Origin: Pedobacter sandarakinus
GTDB lineage: Bacteria; Bacteroidota; Bacteroidia; Sphingobacteriales; Sphingobacteriaceae
NCBI RefSeq assembly: GCF_026240095.1
Contig: NZ_JAPIVG010000005.1
Location: 62,001-126,000, forward strand
Length of the DNA: 64,000 nucleotides
Reading direction: 5' to 3'
Both the position numbers and the translations under genes were made by a program. Below are positions 47,325 through 55,926 of this stretch, piece by piece; position 1 is the stretch's first letter, and each line of letters starts with the position of its first letter. The notes beneath the pieces were generated by a model. That model saw only the letters and a program-made list of their open reading frames with translations. It ran no database searches and was not told the DNA's origin.

Positions 47325-48698
47325 ATGAAAAGATTAAAAGTTTTGAGAATATTTATTACAGGTATTGGTATTCTTGCCATATTCTCAGGTTGTAAAAAAT
47401 TTCTCGATGTGAAGTCAGATAAGCAGCTTGTCGTTCCAAATACCCTTGTAGACATTCAAGGACTATTGGATGATGCAAATTTGATGAACATCCGTACATC
47501 ACCCTCTTTCGGAGAGGCTTCGAGTGATGATTTTTTTCTCCCCTCGGAGAATTATAAATCACTGATCACAAGGGGGCAGGAGGCCTACACCTGGCAGCCA
47601 ACACCCTATAGATTTCAAAATGACTGGAGTTTGGCTTACACGGCAGTTTTCAACTGTAATTTAAGTTTAGAATTACTGGAAAAGATAGACAGGACATCTT
47701 CTAATTCTGCCGCCTGGGACAATGTGAAGGGTAGTGCATTGTTTTTCAGAGCGTATTATTTCTTAATGCTGACGAATCAATTTGGATTGGCATATGATGA
47801 GCAGTCATCTAAAACCGATTTGGGAATAGCGCTTCGCCTAAATTCAGATTTTAATATTCCCTCAATTAGATCCTCAGTCAGTGATTGTTATAGCCGAATT
47901 ATAGAAGATGCGAGTCAGGCACTTAGATTATTGCCAGATTACCCTCAGCATGTCATGAGGCCATCTAAAGTTGCGACTGCGGCTTTGCTCTCACGATGCT
48001 TTCTGTATATGCGGAAGTATGATCTTGCGATGAAATACACTATTGAAGCGCTGGCATTAAATAATAAGCTCATGGACTTCAATGGTGACGCTGATTTACT
48101 GGCTCTTACCAGTGCAGTACCAGTGAAAAAGTTCAATAAGGAAACCATCTGGTATGCGGAACTTTCAAGCAATTTTGGTGTAAATACTGTGTCGAGATCA
48201 CGTATCGACTCTAACCTGTATTCATCTTATTCCGCAAACGACCTTAGAAAAGTTGCATTTTTCAAATCCGCTGCGCCGTATCAGCAGTTTAAAGGAAACT
48301 ATACGGCGAACGCAACGGTTTATTTTTCTGGCCTAGCGACCGATGAACTCTACCTCACAAGTGCGGAATGCAAGGCCTGGCTAAACGATTTACCTGGAGC
48401 AATGGATGATTTAAATAAATTGCTAAAGTCACGCTGGAAAAGTACGACTATATATTCTCCAATTGTTGCAAGCGATAAGCAGGATGCTTTGTCCAAAATC
48501 CGATTGGAAAGAAGAAAAGAACTGTTAATGAGGGGGCTTCGTTTTGCAGATATCAAGCGATATAACAAAGAAGGGGCGAATATAATTTTAAGACGGATTA
48601 TCGACGGCAAAGTTTACAGCCTTCCGCCAGATTCGCGGTATTATGCTTTGCCGCTTCCCACAGACGTAATCGAATTGTCTGGTATGACTCAAAACTAA
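47325..48698 (+). CDS. SusD/RagB-type outer-membrane lipoprotein
   Basis: The 457-residue protein has lipobox SGC (Cys23) and a SusD-like N-terminus (KKFLDVKSDKQLVVPNTL), then TPR-like helices and the C-terminal region LRRIIDGKVYSLPPDSRYYALPLP typical of RagB/SusD. It forms the lid of the SusC barrel and captures ligand. It is the last gene of the plus-strand operon and is convergent with the DUF6520 gene across a 12-bp hairpin. Confidence 0.93.
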   Translation: MKRLKVLRIFITGIGILAIFSGCKKFLDVKSDKQLVVPNTLVDIQGLLDDANLMNIRTSPSFGEASSDDFFLPSENYKSLITRGQEAYTWQPTPYRFQNDWSLAYTAVFNCNLSLELLEKIDRTSSNSAAWDNVKGSALFFRAYYFLMLTNQFGLAYDEQSSKTDLGIALRLNSDFNIPSIRSSVSDCYSRIIEDASQALRLLPDYPQHVMRPSKVATAALLSRCFLYMRKYDLAMKYTIEALALNNKLMDFNGDADLLALTSAVPVKKFNKETIWYAELSSNFGVNTVSRSRIDSNLYSSYSANDLRKVAFFKSAAPYQQFKGNYTANATVYFSGLATDELYLTSAECKAWLNDLPGAMDDLNKLLKSRWKSTTIYSPIVASDKQDALSKIRLERRKELLMRGLRFADIKRYNKEGANIILRRIIDGKVYSLPPDSRYYALPLPTDVIELSGMTQN

Positions 48699-48701
48699 TT
48701 G

Positions 48702-48739
48702 TTTAACATGGGGAGGATCTTTTTCTGCCCCATGTTAAA
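48702..48739. terminator. Bidirectional terminator-like hairpin
   Basis: TTTAACATGGGG and CCCCATGTTAAA form a perfect 12-bp stem around a 14-nt loop between convergent SusD and DUF6520 genes. No long T run follows on the plus strand, so efficiency is uncertain. Confidence 0.65.
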
Positions 48740-48756
48740 TTCACTAGACAGAAAAA

Positions 48757-49140
48757 TTATTGATCTGCGCGATTGATAATTTCCATGTCTTCATCAGCAC
48801 TTCCAATTACGTAGGCTGAACTGGTTGTGTATGGAGACGCATTAAGGTTTAAGGTTGATTTAAGAGTGGGCGTACCTCCTGTGTTGACAAACGCCTGATC
48901 TACCTTGATAGTACATGGTGCTTGTAGATCTTCTTCACAGCTGGGAGCCGAAGGATCATAAGTCCAGTTGCTTAACGTTTCTACATCACCTTCAGCATGA
49001 GGAATTGCGTTATAACGGAATTGGTACTGAACTCTTTTACCAATTGAGTCCGATTTGAACGCAGAACCACCAACTACTAATACTAATCCTAAAGCGGCGG
49101 CCATTAGGCCTTTGCTTAAATTTTTTACTAATGTTTGCAT
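48757..49140 (-). CDS. DUF6520 family secreted protein
   Basis: In the 127-residue protein the N-terminal signal region is GLMAAALGLVLVVGGSAF, followed by a polar secreted part with two Cys (SCEEDLQAPC, seven apart in the chain) that could form a disulfide. DUF6520 proteins are short and common in Bacteroidota, often in multiple copies near SusCD and MauE genes; their role is unknown. Position next to TlpA, SusCD and a redox membrane protein suggests that they are the secreted substrate (inference). Confidence 0.75.
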   Translation of the reverse strand: MQTLVKNLSKGLMAAALGLVLVVGGSAFKSDSIGKRVQYQFRYNAIPHAEGDVETLSNWTYDPSAPSCEEDLQAPCTIKVDQAFVNTGGTPTLKSTLNLNASPYTTSSAYVIGSADEDMEIINRADQ

Positions 49141-49230
49141 AATTTAAGGATGCTTTTTACTTTGAAAAAACAAGCGAAAAAGTTAGTTTAAGATTTGGGC
49201 ACTATGCCCTGGTTAATTGTGTTAATTAGT

Positions 49231-49722
49231 TTAGGTACTTTTATTTTTTTCTTTGCCGGTTAACCTCCTTTCTCTCTTCTCGGTATGAACTAAACAGAGT
49301 ACATTTATGGAAATTAATAGCAGATTAAAATATAGATGGTTTTTCCAGCTCATCTTGGAAATAAGACCGCCACAACTACAGGGTACTTTTGGGAAAACGT
49401 GACTTAAGATCAGAATTATATAGATTGTAAATCCTAAGAGAAGGGAAAGTGAAATCCATAACCCCAATCTGTGTCTATTTAAAACTAGTAGGGTAGCAGA
49501 GATTAACTCAAGGGTTGGAATTAGGTATGTCAGTGCAATAGTAATAACATTAGAGAAAGGCTGCTCCTCCATCTGGCGCTGATAAAGTTGCAAATCTGTC
49601 AGTTTTGCAAATACAGCATACGACCAAAGTAATGTTAAAAGAAATAACCCGCTTGAATTCAGGTATGAAACTAATCTTGCGTTGTTCGTTTGCGCCCCTC
49701 TATTTAAATAAGTATTTTCCAT
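49231..49722 (-). CDS. MauE/DoxX-like redox membrane protein
   Basis: The 163-residue protein has four TM helices. Residues 20-60 have the FLLTLLWSYAVFAKL helix and later SHVFPKVPCSCGGLISKMSWKNHLYFN, the CxCGG motif typical of MauE/methylamine-utilisation-like proteins. It probably passes electrons for disulfide formation in periplasmic proteins. It lies 90 nt from the DUF6520 gene on the same strand and may share the substrate. Confidence 0.8.
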   Translation of the reverse strand: MENTYLNRGAQTNNARLVSYLNSSGLFLLTLLWSYAVFAKLTDLQLYQRQMEEQPFSNVITIALTYLIPTLELISATLLVLNRHRLGLWISLSLLLGFTIYIILILSHVFPKVPCSCGGLISKMSWKNHLYFNLLLISINVLCLVHTEKRERRLTGKEKNKST

Positions 49723-49880
49723 TTTTCTTTATCCTTTCTAACAACCATCAGATTGTAGATTAAAGTTCGAAACAATAGAAGTATGAATCGCTACCCGAAT
49801 TCGGTGATTTTTGCTCTTTTTGCACCCCATAGGAGGTGTAATAATGATATTGTTATTTGTGTATTTATATGATTGTCAAT

Positions 49881-50450
49881 TCATTGCTTTCTGTATTTGC
49901 GTTTAATCTTAAAGAGGTATTTTGACTCTATAGCAAGTAACGAGGCCAGTATTTTATGGATGGGGAGGTTGATCAGCTCTGGATGTAGATTTCGGAAATG
50001 CAGAAATCTTGTTTCTGCATGCCTGATCCTTAGCATTTGCTCTCTCTGCTTTACATTCTGTATGTTTTCCTCGTATATTTCTAGTAGTATTAGTGAAAAT
50101 TTGGGATTTACTTTTGCATGCTCATTCCATTGGATAAGATTTAAAGCGTAACCTGAACTATCTTTTAGAAAATTTATATATTCAATTGATTGGCTAAACG
50201 AAAAAAAAGAAGTTGTGGGTAATATGAATCCATGCTCTAGTATCCATGATGTATGTTCCTGCCCCTCATGTATAAAGTACCCTCGGGCTAAACCATCTTC
50301 TATAAAATAAAGTTCCGGATAGGAGTGGTCGGGTGTGCTAAGTAGTAGACCCTTGTTAAAAAACTTGGGAACAAACATTTCGGCAATCTGCATTGCAAGA
50401 TTTACGTTGGCATTTTGAAGGCTTTGAAGTTTTTCGATGAGTCGTTTCAT
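49881..50450 (-). CDS. Crp/Fnr-like regulator
   Basis: The 189-residue protein has an N-terminal cyclic-nucleotide-binding-like jelly roll (ELYFIEDGLARGYFI, HTSWILEHGFILPTTSFFS), a dimer helix and a shortened C-terminal part (ETRFLHFRNLHPELINLPIHKILASLLAIESKYL). The last piece resembles the DNA-binding HTH start of Bacteroidota Crp proteins. It probably regulates the nearby operon. It need not bind cAMP, since the ligand pocket is not conserved in this group. Confidence 0.75.
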   Translation of the reverse strand: MKRLIEKLQSLQNANVNLAMQIAEMFVPKFFNKGLLLSTPDHSYPELYFIEDGLARGYFIHEGQEHTSWILEHGFILPTTSFFSFSQSIEYINFLKDSSGYALNLIQWNEHAKVNPKFSLILLEIYEENIQNVKQREQMLRIRHAETRFLHFRNLHPELINLPIHKILASLLAIESKYLFKIKRKYRKQ

Positions 50451-50539
50451 TTGATAAATGATTTTTAGTGAACCTTTTGTGGGTGCGATAAAATGATAAT
50501 TAATAAGTTTTAGCGGACGTGATACTTTTTTTGAACCGG

Positions 50540-50989
50540 CTACTCGGTTTTATTAATTTTAAACAGGATTGTAAATAGTCTGTTGAAATGAAATGATGTG
50601 AAGTTTAGGTCAAGCAAGTATGCATCGAAGAACAATTTCATCAGATTGGAGAAGTGCTTTTCGCTTATTGCGATTATAGAACAATCTTCTAAAAATTCTA
50701 CATAAAGCTCATACCTTGATCCAGGAATTATTTTAGCAAAGTGATACAAAAAATCGTTTGTGCGGTTAGTACCAATAATAATCTCCTCATCCGTGTCTTT
50801 ATCAATGGCAATTATGTGCAGTGTCCCTTTTTCAATTAGGGGAAAAAACAGATTCTTCTCCCGCGATATAAAAAGCGCTTGACCTTTTAAATAAGGTATT
50901 TTTTGTGCGATAGTAGCAATGTATGCTTTGAGACCTGCTGAGAGGGGATTGAAAGCACTTAGTTTCAATGTGTAATCTTCACCGTTCAT
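50540..50989 (-). CDS. Crp-like cyclic-nucleotide-binding-fold protein lacking a clear HTH
   Basis: The 149-residue protein resembles the N-terminal sensor domain of Crp/Fnr proteins (LKGQALFISREKNLFFPLIEKGTLHII, EEIIIGTNRTNDFLYHFAKIIPGSRY) but ends before a recognisable HTH. It is 89 nt upstream of the other Crp-like gene on the same strand. It could be a heterodimer partner or a truncated regulator. Role unknown. Confidence 0.6.
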   Translation of the reverse strand: MNGEDYTLKLSAFNPLSAGLKAYIATIAQKIPYLKGQALFISREKNLFFPLIEKGTLHIIAIDKDTDEEIIIGTNRTNDFLYHFAKIIPGSRYELYVEFLEDCSIIAISEKHFSNLMKLFFDAYLLDLNFTSFHFNRLFTILFKINKTE

Positions 50990-51101
50990 AATCTTTTTGG
51001 GATAAAGAACGGTGATTTTAATATTTTGTCAAGTTGCAGAATTTTTAGCCGAGTGCAACCCCCACTGCACATATCAATACACCAGTTTTCCTCTATTAGC
51101 C

Positions 51102-52241
51102 TTAATATCGCTCCTGGGCCAGAGCCAACATTTCGCTTAGTTTTGCGATAACTTTTTTGATATCTTCACTCGCATGATTATAATGCGCGTTTCTTGCGCT
51201 CTTTTCTGAGATTGATTCGCGTTCTACAGTGCTAAAATGTCGAGCTATATACTGGTGCGCAAATTTTGCCCTTTGCCATATAATTATTCCAGTTTCCATC
51301 TGCAGATGGACAAAAAATGCCAATTGTTTTACTGAGAATGATACCTTATAGTTGGCATTCATAATTCCGGCTTCCTCAACTTCATGATTGACAAACTCCA
51401 TCGCTCTAAGTAAAAGCAGTTCTTCCCTCAAGAATCTCTTGATTGCCCTTTTAACATCAGGGCTATTCTCAAATTGAAGCTTATGATCCTGAATGAATAA
51501 AACGCGCATTTCTTTTCGAAAAAGGCAAACTGATGAGATTTGCTCACCTAATGTTGTTTTGTTTTCGATCTCCTTAGATATTAAGAGTTTTGCATGATTG
51601 TACAATTGGCTATGATTTATACCGTTTTCTAGAAAGATTTTTACTAATCCAAATTCATCGGTAGAATTGGTTTCAATAATTTTTCTATGTATTTCTCTAA
51701 AGCTACTCTTCCAAAATCCCAGATCCCTAAAACTAACTATTTGCCCCACGTCTAATATAGCGCTGGTCAATTCCAATACTTCTTTGGTGAAACACCGTTG
51801 CTGAAGCTCGTCGAGAATTAGACTCAACACCTCTTTTATTCCAGATTCCTCTGAATAAATAATTCTTTTGGGCACTTTACCTTTGTGATCGAAAATTCCG
51901 GGAAAAATTTCTCTCATCCAGTTTATAAGACTTTCCAATTTGTCCAACAGAATTTCCAGTGAGCCCACTATTATTTTTTTATTCGTTTTGGCTCCCTGTT
52001 CCGAAATTTCAGCACTGACCTTATCCATCAATAAGGTGATATTCTGCTGGTGGAAATTAAAATATGTCTTAACTTTTTCCCTATTGTTTAGATCTATAGC
52101 GATATCCTTAAAAAATCTGATCAGTCTGGCATATTCTCTTTCGAGGTTTTTCTTCGATTCTACGGTATAGTTTTTTGCAAAGCTGGTCTTGTTCTGTAAG
52201 CTCTGAAAATGCTCCTCAAAAAAAGTAAATTGATAGTTCAT
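51102..52241 (-). CDS. Hypothetical protein, RteC-like ICE gene
   Basis: This 379-residue helical protein has no membrane segment. Its C-terminal part (VKQLAFFVHLQMETGII, FIARHFST-like region, then SARNAHYN) has the layout of proteins found next to RteC in Bacteroidota ICEs, with a small winged-helix-like end. It is divergently placed from the RteC gene with a 296-nt spacer. Likely a regulator of excision or transfer, but I do not have a family name with certainty. Confidence 0.5.
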   Translation of the reverse strand: MNYQFTFFEEHFQSLQNKTSFAKNYTVESKKNLEREYARLIRFFKDIAIDLNNREKVKTYFNFHQQNITLLMDKVSAEISEQGAKTNKKIIVGSLEILLDKLESLINWMREIFPGIFDHKGKVPKRIIYSEESGIKEVLSLILDELQQRCFTKEVLELTSAILDVGQIVSFRDLGFWKSSFREIHRKIIETNSTDEFGLVKIFLENGINHSQLYNHAKLLISKEIENKTTLGEQISSVCLFRKEMRVLFIQDHKLQFENSPDVKRAIKRFLREELLLLRAMEFVNHEVEEAGIMNANYKVSFSVKQLAFFVHLQMETGIIIWQRAKFAHQYIARHFSTVERESISEKSARNAHYNHASEDIKKVIAKLSEMLALAQERY

Positions 52242-52280
52242 ACGTGATTTTTATCTACAATTTAGGTTCAATAATGTTGC

Positions 52281-52335
52281 TGTTAAAGGTTTTTACACCG
52301 GGGCCTATTGGAGTTACACCAATAGGCTTTTAACA
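52281..52335. promoter_or_regulatory. Nested inverted repeat in the rteC divergent spacer
   Basis: The outer arms TGTTAAA and TTTAACA enclose an inner GCCTATTGG/CCAATAGGC stem (9 bp, 7-nt loop) followed by TTTT. It lies between the divergent RteC-like genes and may be an operator or a small terminator/attenuator. Confidence 0.45.
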
Positions 52336-52537
52336 AGGACGAAGATATTTTCAGGCCTTAATTTCAAGAAGGAAATAGTAATCGGATTCTTTGTAAATAC
52401 TATTTTTTCAGGGGGTTGAGAATTTGTGCAACCGATAGGCAACTTGATTCTATGCCTGCAATAATTCAATTTGCAGCAACGCAGGCTGAATTTTAGCTGC
52501 CTAAAATAAACCTATTTTTCATCTAAATCCTTTGTGT

Positions 52538-53380
52538 ATGTTAATCCCCCAATCCGAACACCTGTACCTGGAAATGACCTCTAAGCTTCATGCTGGAAAA
52601 AATGAACTTATAAGTGATCTGCTTAGGTTATCCTCCTCCCTTGAAATGATAGAAAGCAGCACAATCCGTTTAAATTCCCTGGCAAACCGATTAGGTTTTT
52701 CCTCGGAAGCAGAAGAGATTTTTTTCTTTAAACAGATCAAGCCCAAGTTTTACAGTTGGAAAATTTTTATTGTAGAACAGTTCAATATTGTCTCGAATAT
52801 TCCAGTAGATACGGATGAGGCAATCCGAACTTATTACATAAGAGAAATGGATTTCTTAAGAAGATATTTTGAACAAAATCAATTTCTTTACCAATATTAT
52901 CTCAATGACCAGAGCGCACTAGATGAAGAATACTTTTTAAGGCGCAATAGGCAGAAAATACTTCCCGCAATGAATTTTGGTGAATTCGAGACAAAGGGAG
53001 ATTATACCTTTGCTAAATTCCGTGCGTATGAACATTTGCGGGAGTTTATATTGACACGCATCAGACTGGTATACAGCAATCCAGAATCCTCAATATTTCA
53101 ATTGTTGTCAAAAAACTCAAACCTGAGATGGACAGACGATAAAGTGAAGCTTGTAGAACTTGCCTATGGCATATATTTTATGGGGTCATTGAATAATGGA
53201 AAAGCAGATATATCCCAGGTCGTTGATATTCTTGAAAAGAGCTTAAATGTAGATCTGGGTGTCGCTTATCGCAAGTTCATTGATATTTCTAGAAGGAAAA
53301 GCAAGGGATATACTGTTTATTTAGACAGTATGAGAAATGCCATAAACGATCATATTGCCAGAAAACTTAAGTTTAATTGA
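52538..53380 (+). CDS. rteC: RteC-family regulator
   Basis: The ATG at 52538 is preferred over an in-frame TTG two codons upstream. The 280-residue protein shows the RteC layout: FFFKQIKPKFYSWKIF, YYIREMDFLRRYFEQNQFLYQYY and LDEEYFLRR, then a C-terminal winged-helix-like part (KVKLVELAYGIYFMGSLNNGKADISQVVDILEK-type region). In CTnDOT, RteC is a tetracycline-dependent activator that promotes excision by relieving repression of exc genes. The homologue here should play the same switch role, but its own signal is unknown. Confidence 0.85.
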   Translation: MLIPQSEHLYLEMTSKLHAGKNELISDLLRLSSSLEMIESSTIRLNSLANRLGFSSEAEEIFFFKQIKPKFYSWKIFIVEQFNIVSNIPVDTDEAIRTYYIREMDFLRRYFEQNQFLYQYYLNDQSALDEEYFLRRNRQKILPAMNFGEFETKGDYTFAKFRAYEHLREFILTRIRLVYSNPESSIFQLLSKNSNLRWTDDKVKLVELAYGIYFMGSLNNGKADISQVVDILEKSLNVDLGVAYRKFIDISRRKSKGYTVYLDSMRNAINDHIARKLKFN

Positions 53381-53894
53381 TAATCAACCAAATTGCCAAT
53401 TTCACTTTGTATAATTTTTCTCATATCGCAGGATATCCTCAAAATAATCCAGATTAAAAAAATTACACACCTAAATAAAAGTGTTATAGTTTTTGTAAAT
53501 AAAATGCTAGTGATGTAATGAAAATTCTCTTCTGTTTAATAAAAATGATCAGTAATCAACTAAACTGATGAATGTAAAATTTATAACAAATCTGATCTCC
53601 AACAAATAACTTTCAGATCAAGGCAAAAATAGCCTTATAAAAATCGTTCACACTATTTTCATAGTGTCAATAACACGTCTTGCACATACTGAATTTTGAG
53701 CCAACAAAAGAGTTGGTCTTTGACATTCAGGAATGAAACATTACCCTTTAGATTGAAGGGAATTTTGCGAAGCTTTGAGATGACGTCAAAAAGGTGAAAG
53801 CGCATTGGCAGACGATAAGTCCGGTTTGTAGAAATCGACGCGAGTAGTTCCAAAATTACAATATATAGAGGCCCTTCTTTTTGGGTTCTATTTT
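53381..53894. other. Gene-free stretch rich in small hairpins
   Basis: No supported gene. Three short stems are visible: ACACTAT/ATAGTGT (53650-53667, 4-nt loop), CCAAC/GTTGG (53701-53716) and CCCTT/AAGGG (53752-53768). The region separates RteC from the primase operon and is a good place for a regulated leader, promoter or secondary origin. Nothing more specific can be said. Confidence 0.45.
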
Positions 53895-53918
53895 AAAGGG
53901 GCGATAAGCCCCTTTTTT
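53895..53918 (+). terminator. Intrinsic terminator or attenuator before the primase gene
   Basis: AAAGGGGC and GCCCCTTT form an 8-bp stem around a 5-nt GATAA loop, followed by a T run. It ends 29 nt before the primase start, so it would end a leader RNA instead of reading into the gene; a read-through switch is possible. Confidence 0.7.
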
Positions 53919-53947
53919 GTTTCTGAAAATTCTAAAACTAAATCGGT

Positions 53948-54919
53948 ATGTCAGCTTTTTTAAACGTTAATGAGATCAAGGAGAAAGTGTCGCTCCTCGA
54001 TCTTTTGAAGAACTTGGGGTTTAGTCCCCAGAAAGTATCGGGGGGAGAGTATTTTTTTCTAAGTATGTTGCGTGAAGAATATACGGCCTCACTTTGTGTA
54101 AATGATAATCTGGGGGTCTGGTTTGACCATGGCGGTGCAGGAGTATCGGGAATAAAAAGCGGAAGCATAATCGATTTTGGCCTTGCATATTGGTATCCCT
54201 CAAGCTTTCCTGAGGTTCTTAAAAAAATCGTAGAGTATGCAAAAATAAACCTTGAGAGAACCGAGGATGTGCCTGTTGATAATTCCCGAAGGCCCTTGCC
54301 CTTCAAAGTTCCAAGATATGAAGTAGAAGTAGTAAATGAATCAATCGGCAACGATGTCATCAGCTCTTATCTTAAAGGCAGGGGAGTGCAAAGCGTTGCA
54401 GGTGGTTATTTATATGAACTTTATTATTCGGTCATGGACAGCAGCAATAAGCGCAGGAATTACTTTGCTTCTGCATGGCCAAATGAGAATGGTGGCTGGG
54501 AGGTACGCAACAAATATTTTAAGGGTTGCCTGGGGCACAAGGGGATGAGTTTTTTGCAGGGGGCTGTTGACAGGCTAGGTGTCTTTGAAGGTTACTTTGA
54601 TTTTCTGAGCTGGAAAGTCGAACATCCACAGGATCCTGCATCCATATTGGTGTTAAATTCCCTTTCGTTTCTACAGGCTGCCAAGGGTAGGTCAAACCAG
54701 TTTGGTTCTATTGAACTTTATTTTGACCATGATAAAGCAGGAAAATCTGCTGCGCAGGAATTTATCCGAGATGTACATGGAAGTATAGACTGTTCGTTCA
54801 AATATGCAGGGTTTAAGGATTATAATGAAAAGCTTGTGGCTGATCTAAGGCAAATTGAAAAATCTATTGTTAAGCCTATGCCTTTTAGTGTAGAGAGTGG
54901 TTTTGGTATAACACGTTGA
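53948..54919 (+). CDS. Toprim-domain primase-like protein
   Basis: The 323-residue protein shows an N-terminal part that resembles a degenerate CHC2-type zinc-finger region (FLSMLREEYTASLCV, WFDHG), without intact zinc ligands. The Toprim domain follows: GVFEGYFDFLS with catalytic Glu, and LYFDHDKAGKSAAQEF with the DxD pair. Such proteins are common in mobile elements of Bacteroidota beside mob genes, where they prime the transferred strand. It starts the plus-strand transfer region. Confidence 0.85.
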   Translation: MSAFLNVNEIKEKVSLLDLLKNLGFSPQKVSGGEYFFLSMLREEYTASLCVNDNLGVWFDHGGAGVSGIKSGSIIDFGLAYWYPSSFPEVLKKIVEYAKINLERTEDVPVDNSRRPLPFKVPRYEVEVVNESIGNDVISSYLKGRGVQSVAGGYLYELYYSVMDSSNKRRNYFASAWPNENGGWEVRNKYFKGCLGHKGMSFLQGAVDRLGVFEGYFDFLSWKVEHPQDPASILVLNSLSFLQAAKGRSNQFGSIELYFDHDKAGKSAAQEFIRDVHGSIDCSFKYAGFKDYNEKLVADLRQIEKSIVKPMPFSVESGFGITR

Positions 54920-55050
54920 TATATGAATATATAACTATGTAAATATTGAGCTATATAGATATAATTATATCTGTATATGTTTAAATATCAATATGCCTCT
55001 ATCGGTATATGTGGATATTCTTATATAGAAATATGTGGATATATGTTTAG
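54920..55050. repeat. AT-rich iteron-like repeats
   Basis: ATATGTGGATAT occurs twice, at 55007-55018 and 55031-55042 (24-bp period), and TATATGTTTA twice, at 54974-54983 and 55040-55049. The rest is built of TATA-like words. This lies between the primase gene and a convergent small gene. It could be part of an origin or binding array; too short for CRISPR. Confidence 0.5.
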
Positions 55051-55257
55051 CTAGTTAGACTCAATGATAAGTTTCATCATTTTTAGTCTTACTAATAGTG
55101 GCTTATTGATTTTACTTTCCGGATTAGCTCTAAGTGGCCCGAAATGGCTCTCTAGAAATAAATCAAAGTCAGTTACTTTTGTTGCCTCATTTAAAAACAC
55201 CGGCATTTCCGGTCTCTGGCAATTCTTGAAAAACTCTTCTAATTCCTGCAGCTCCAT
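55051..55257 (-). CDS. DUF6965 family protein (68 aa)
   Basis: This small acidic protein starts MELQELEEFFKNCQRPEMP, with the central pattern FLNEATKVTDFDLFLESHFGPL, which fits the Bacteroidota DUF6965 family. It is helical, with no motif of known function. It lies between the primase gene and the mob genes on the opposite strand. These proteins occur in ICEs and near phage-like regions. Confidence 0.65.
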   Translation of the reverse strand: MELQELEEFFKNCQRPEMPVFLNEATKVTDFDLFLESHFGPLRANPESKINKPLLVRLKMMKLIIESN

Positions 55258-55384
55258 CTGGCAAAGATAGCTTTAGGCTTTCTGTTTTGCCGGAATACTT
55301 TTTAACAAAATCCTAATAAACCAAGCTTAAGTTTTTTGGTTTTTATCCTTTCGTTATAGTTGGTGTATTTTGGTTTTTTAGCCT

Positions 55385-55455
55385 GCAAGTTGTGTTTTTG
55401 TTGCTCAAAAACCCTATAACTTGCCCGCTTTTTTTCGCCTTGGGGGCGTAGCGGG
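55385..55455. other. Palindromic region upstream of mobC, probable oriT
   Basis: A long cruciform can form. GCAAGTT (55385-55391) pairs with AACTTGC (55418-55424), and inside it GTTTTTG (55394-55400) pairs with CAAAAAC (55406-55412) around TTGCT. A second stem, CCCGCT (55424-55429) with AGCGGG (55450-55455), holds a shorter CGCC/GGCG stem. The MobC and relaxase genes start 60 nt and 470 nt downstream. Stem-loops next to mob genes mark oriT; the nick site cannot be read from sequence. The flanks 55258-55384 and 55456-55515 hold no gene. Confidence 0.55.
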
Positions 55456-55515
55456 ATGGAAAAAACGTCGCAACTAGTTTTTTCTTCTTCGGAGGATGTC
55501 CCTTAATTGTTGAAT

Positions 55516-55923
55516 ATGACCAAGAAAAAGAATGGGAGGCCTTTAAAATTAGATGGTAAAAGAACCAGGTTCATTAAGGCCAGATTTACCGAGGAAGAAT
55601 ATGCTTTACTCCGAAACCTTTGGCTTTCCCTTGGATTGAAAGAAAGTGATTTCTTGCGGCAAAGGCTTTTAATCTCCTCTGCGGTTTCAAATAAAATCAA
55701 TGCTGTTGAAGTTTTAAAACACCTGAACCAGATCGGTGCAGAGATCGGTAGGTCAGGAAACAACATTAACCAGCTTGCCCGGCATGCGAACTTTTTAAAT
55801 AAACGAGGAATGCTCTCTGCTGAAATTGTACTTCAGTTCAACACGATTTTTACTGATTACATCTCAATATTTAGAGGAATGGAGAGAGCAACCAGGGAAT
55901 TACTCAGGTTATTAAAGGCTTAA
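55516..55923 (+). CDS. mobC: MobC-like relaxosome protein
   Basis: I chose the ATG at 55516; two TTG codons just before it are possible starts. The 135-residue protein begins with a basic KKKNGRPLKLDGKRTR stretch, a ribbon-helix-helix-like part, then the MobC signature LNQIGAEIGRSGNNINQLARHAN. It binds oriT DNA and helps the relaxase nick it. It ends 3 nt before the relaxase gene. Confidence 0.9.
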   Translation: MTKKKNGRPLKLDGKRTRFIKARFTEEEYALLRNLWLSLGLKESDFLRQRLLISSAVSNKINAVEVLKHLNQIGAEIGRSGNNINQLARHANFLNKRGMLSAEIVLQFNTIFTDYISIFRGMERATRELLRLLKA

Positions 55924-55926
55924 TTT

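Noticed and set aside
54920..55050. CRISPR array
   Set aside because: Repeats are only 10-12 nt, with at most two copies and no spacer pattern; no cas genes.
55258..55384. AAACCA/TGGTTT hairpin with T run as terminator
   Set aside because: It sits in front of a minus-strand gene start with no plus-strand gene ahead of it to end; may be part of the oriT zone.
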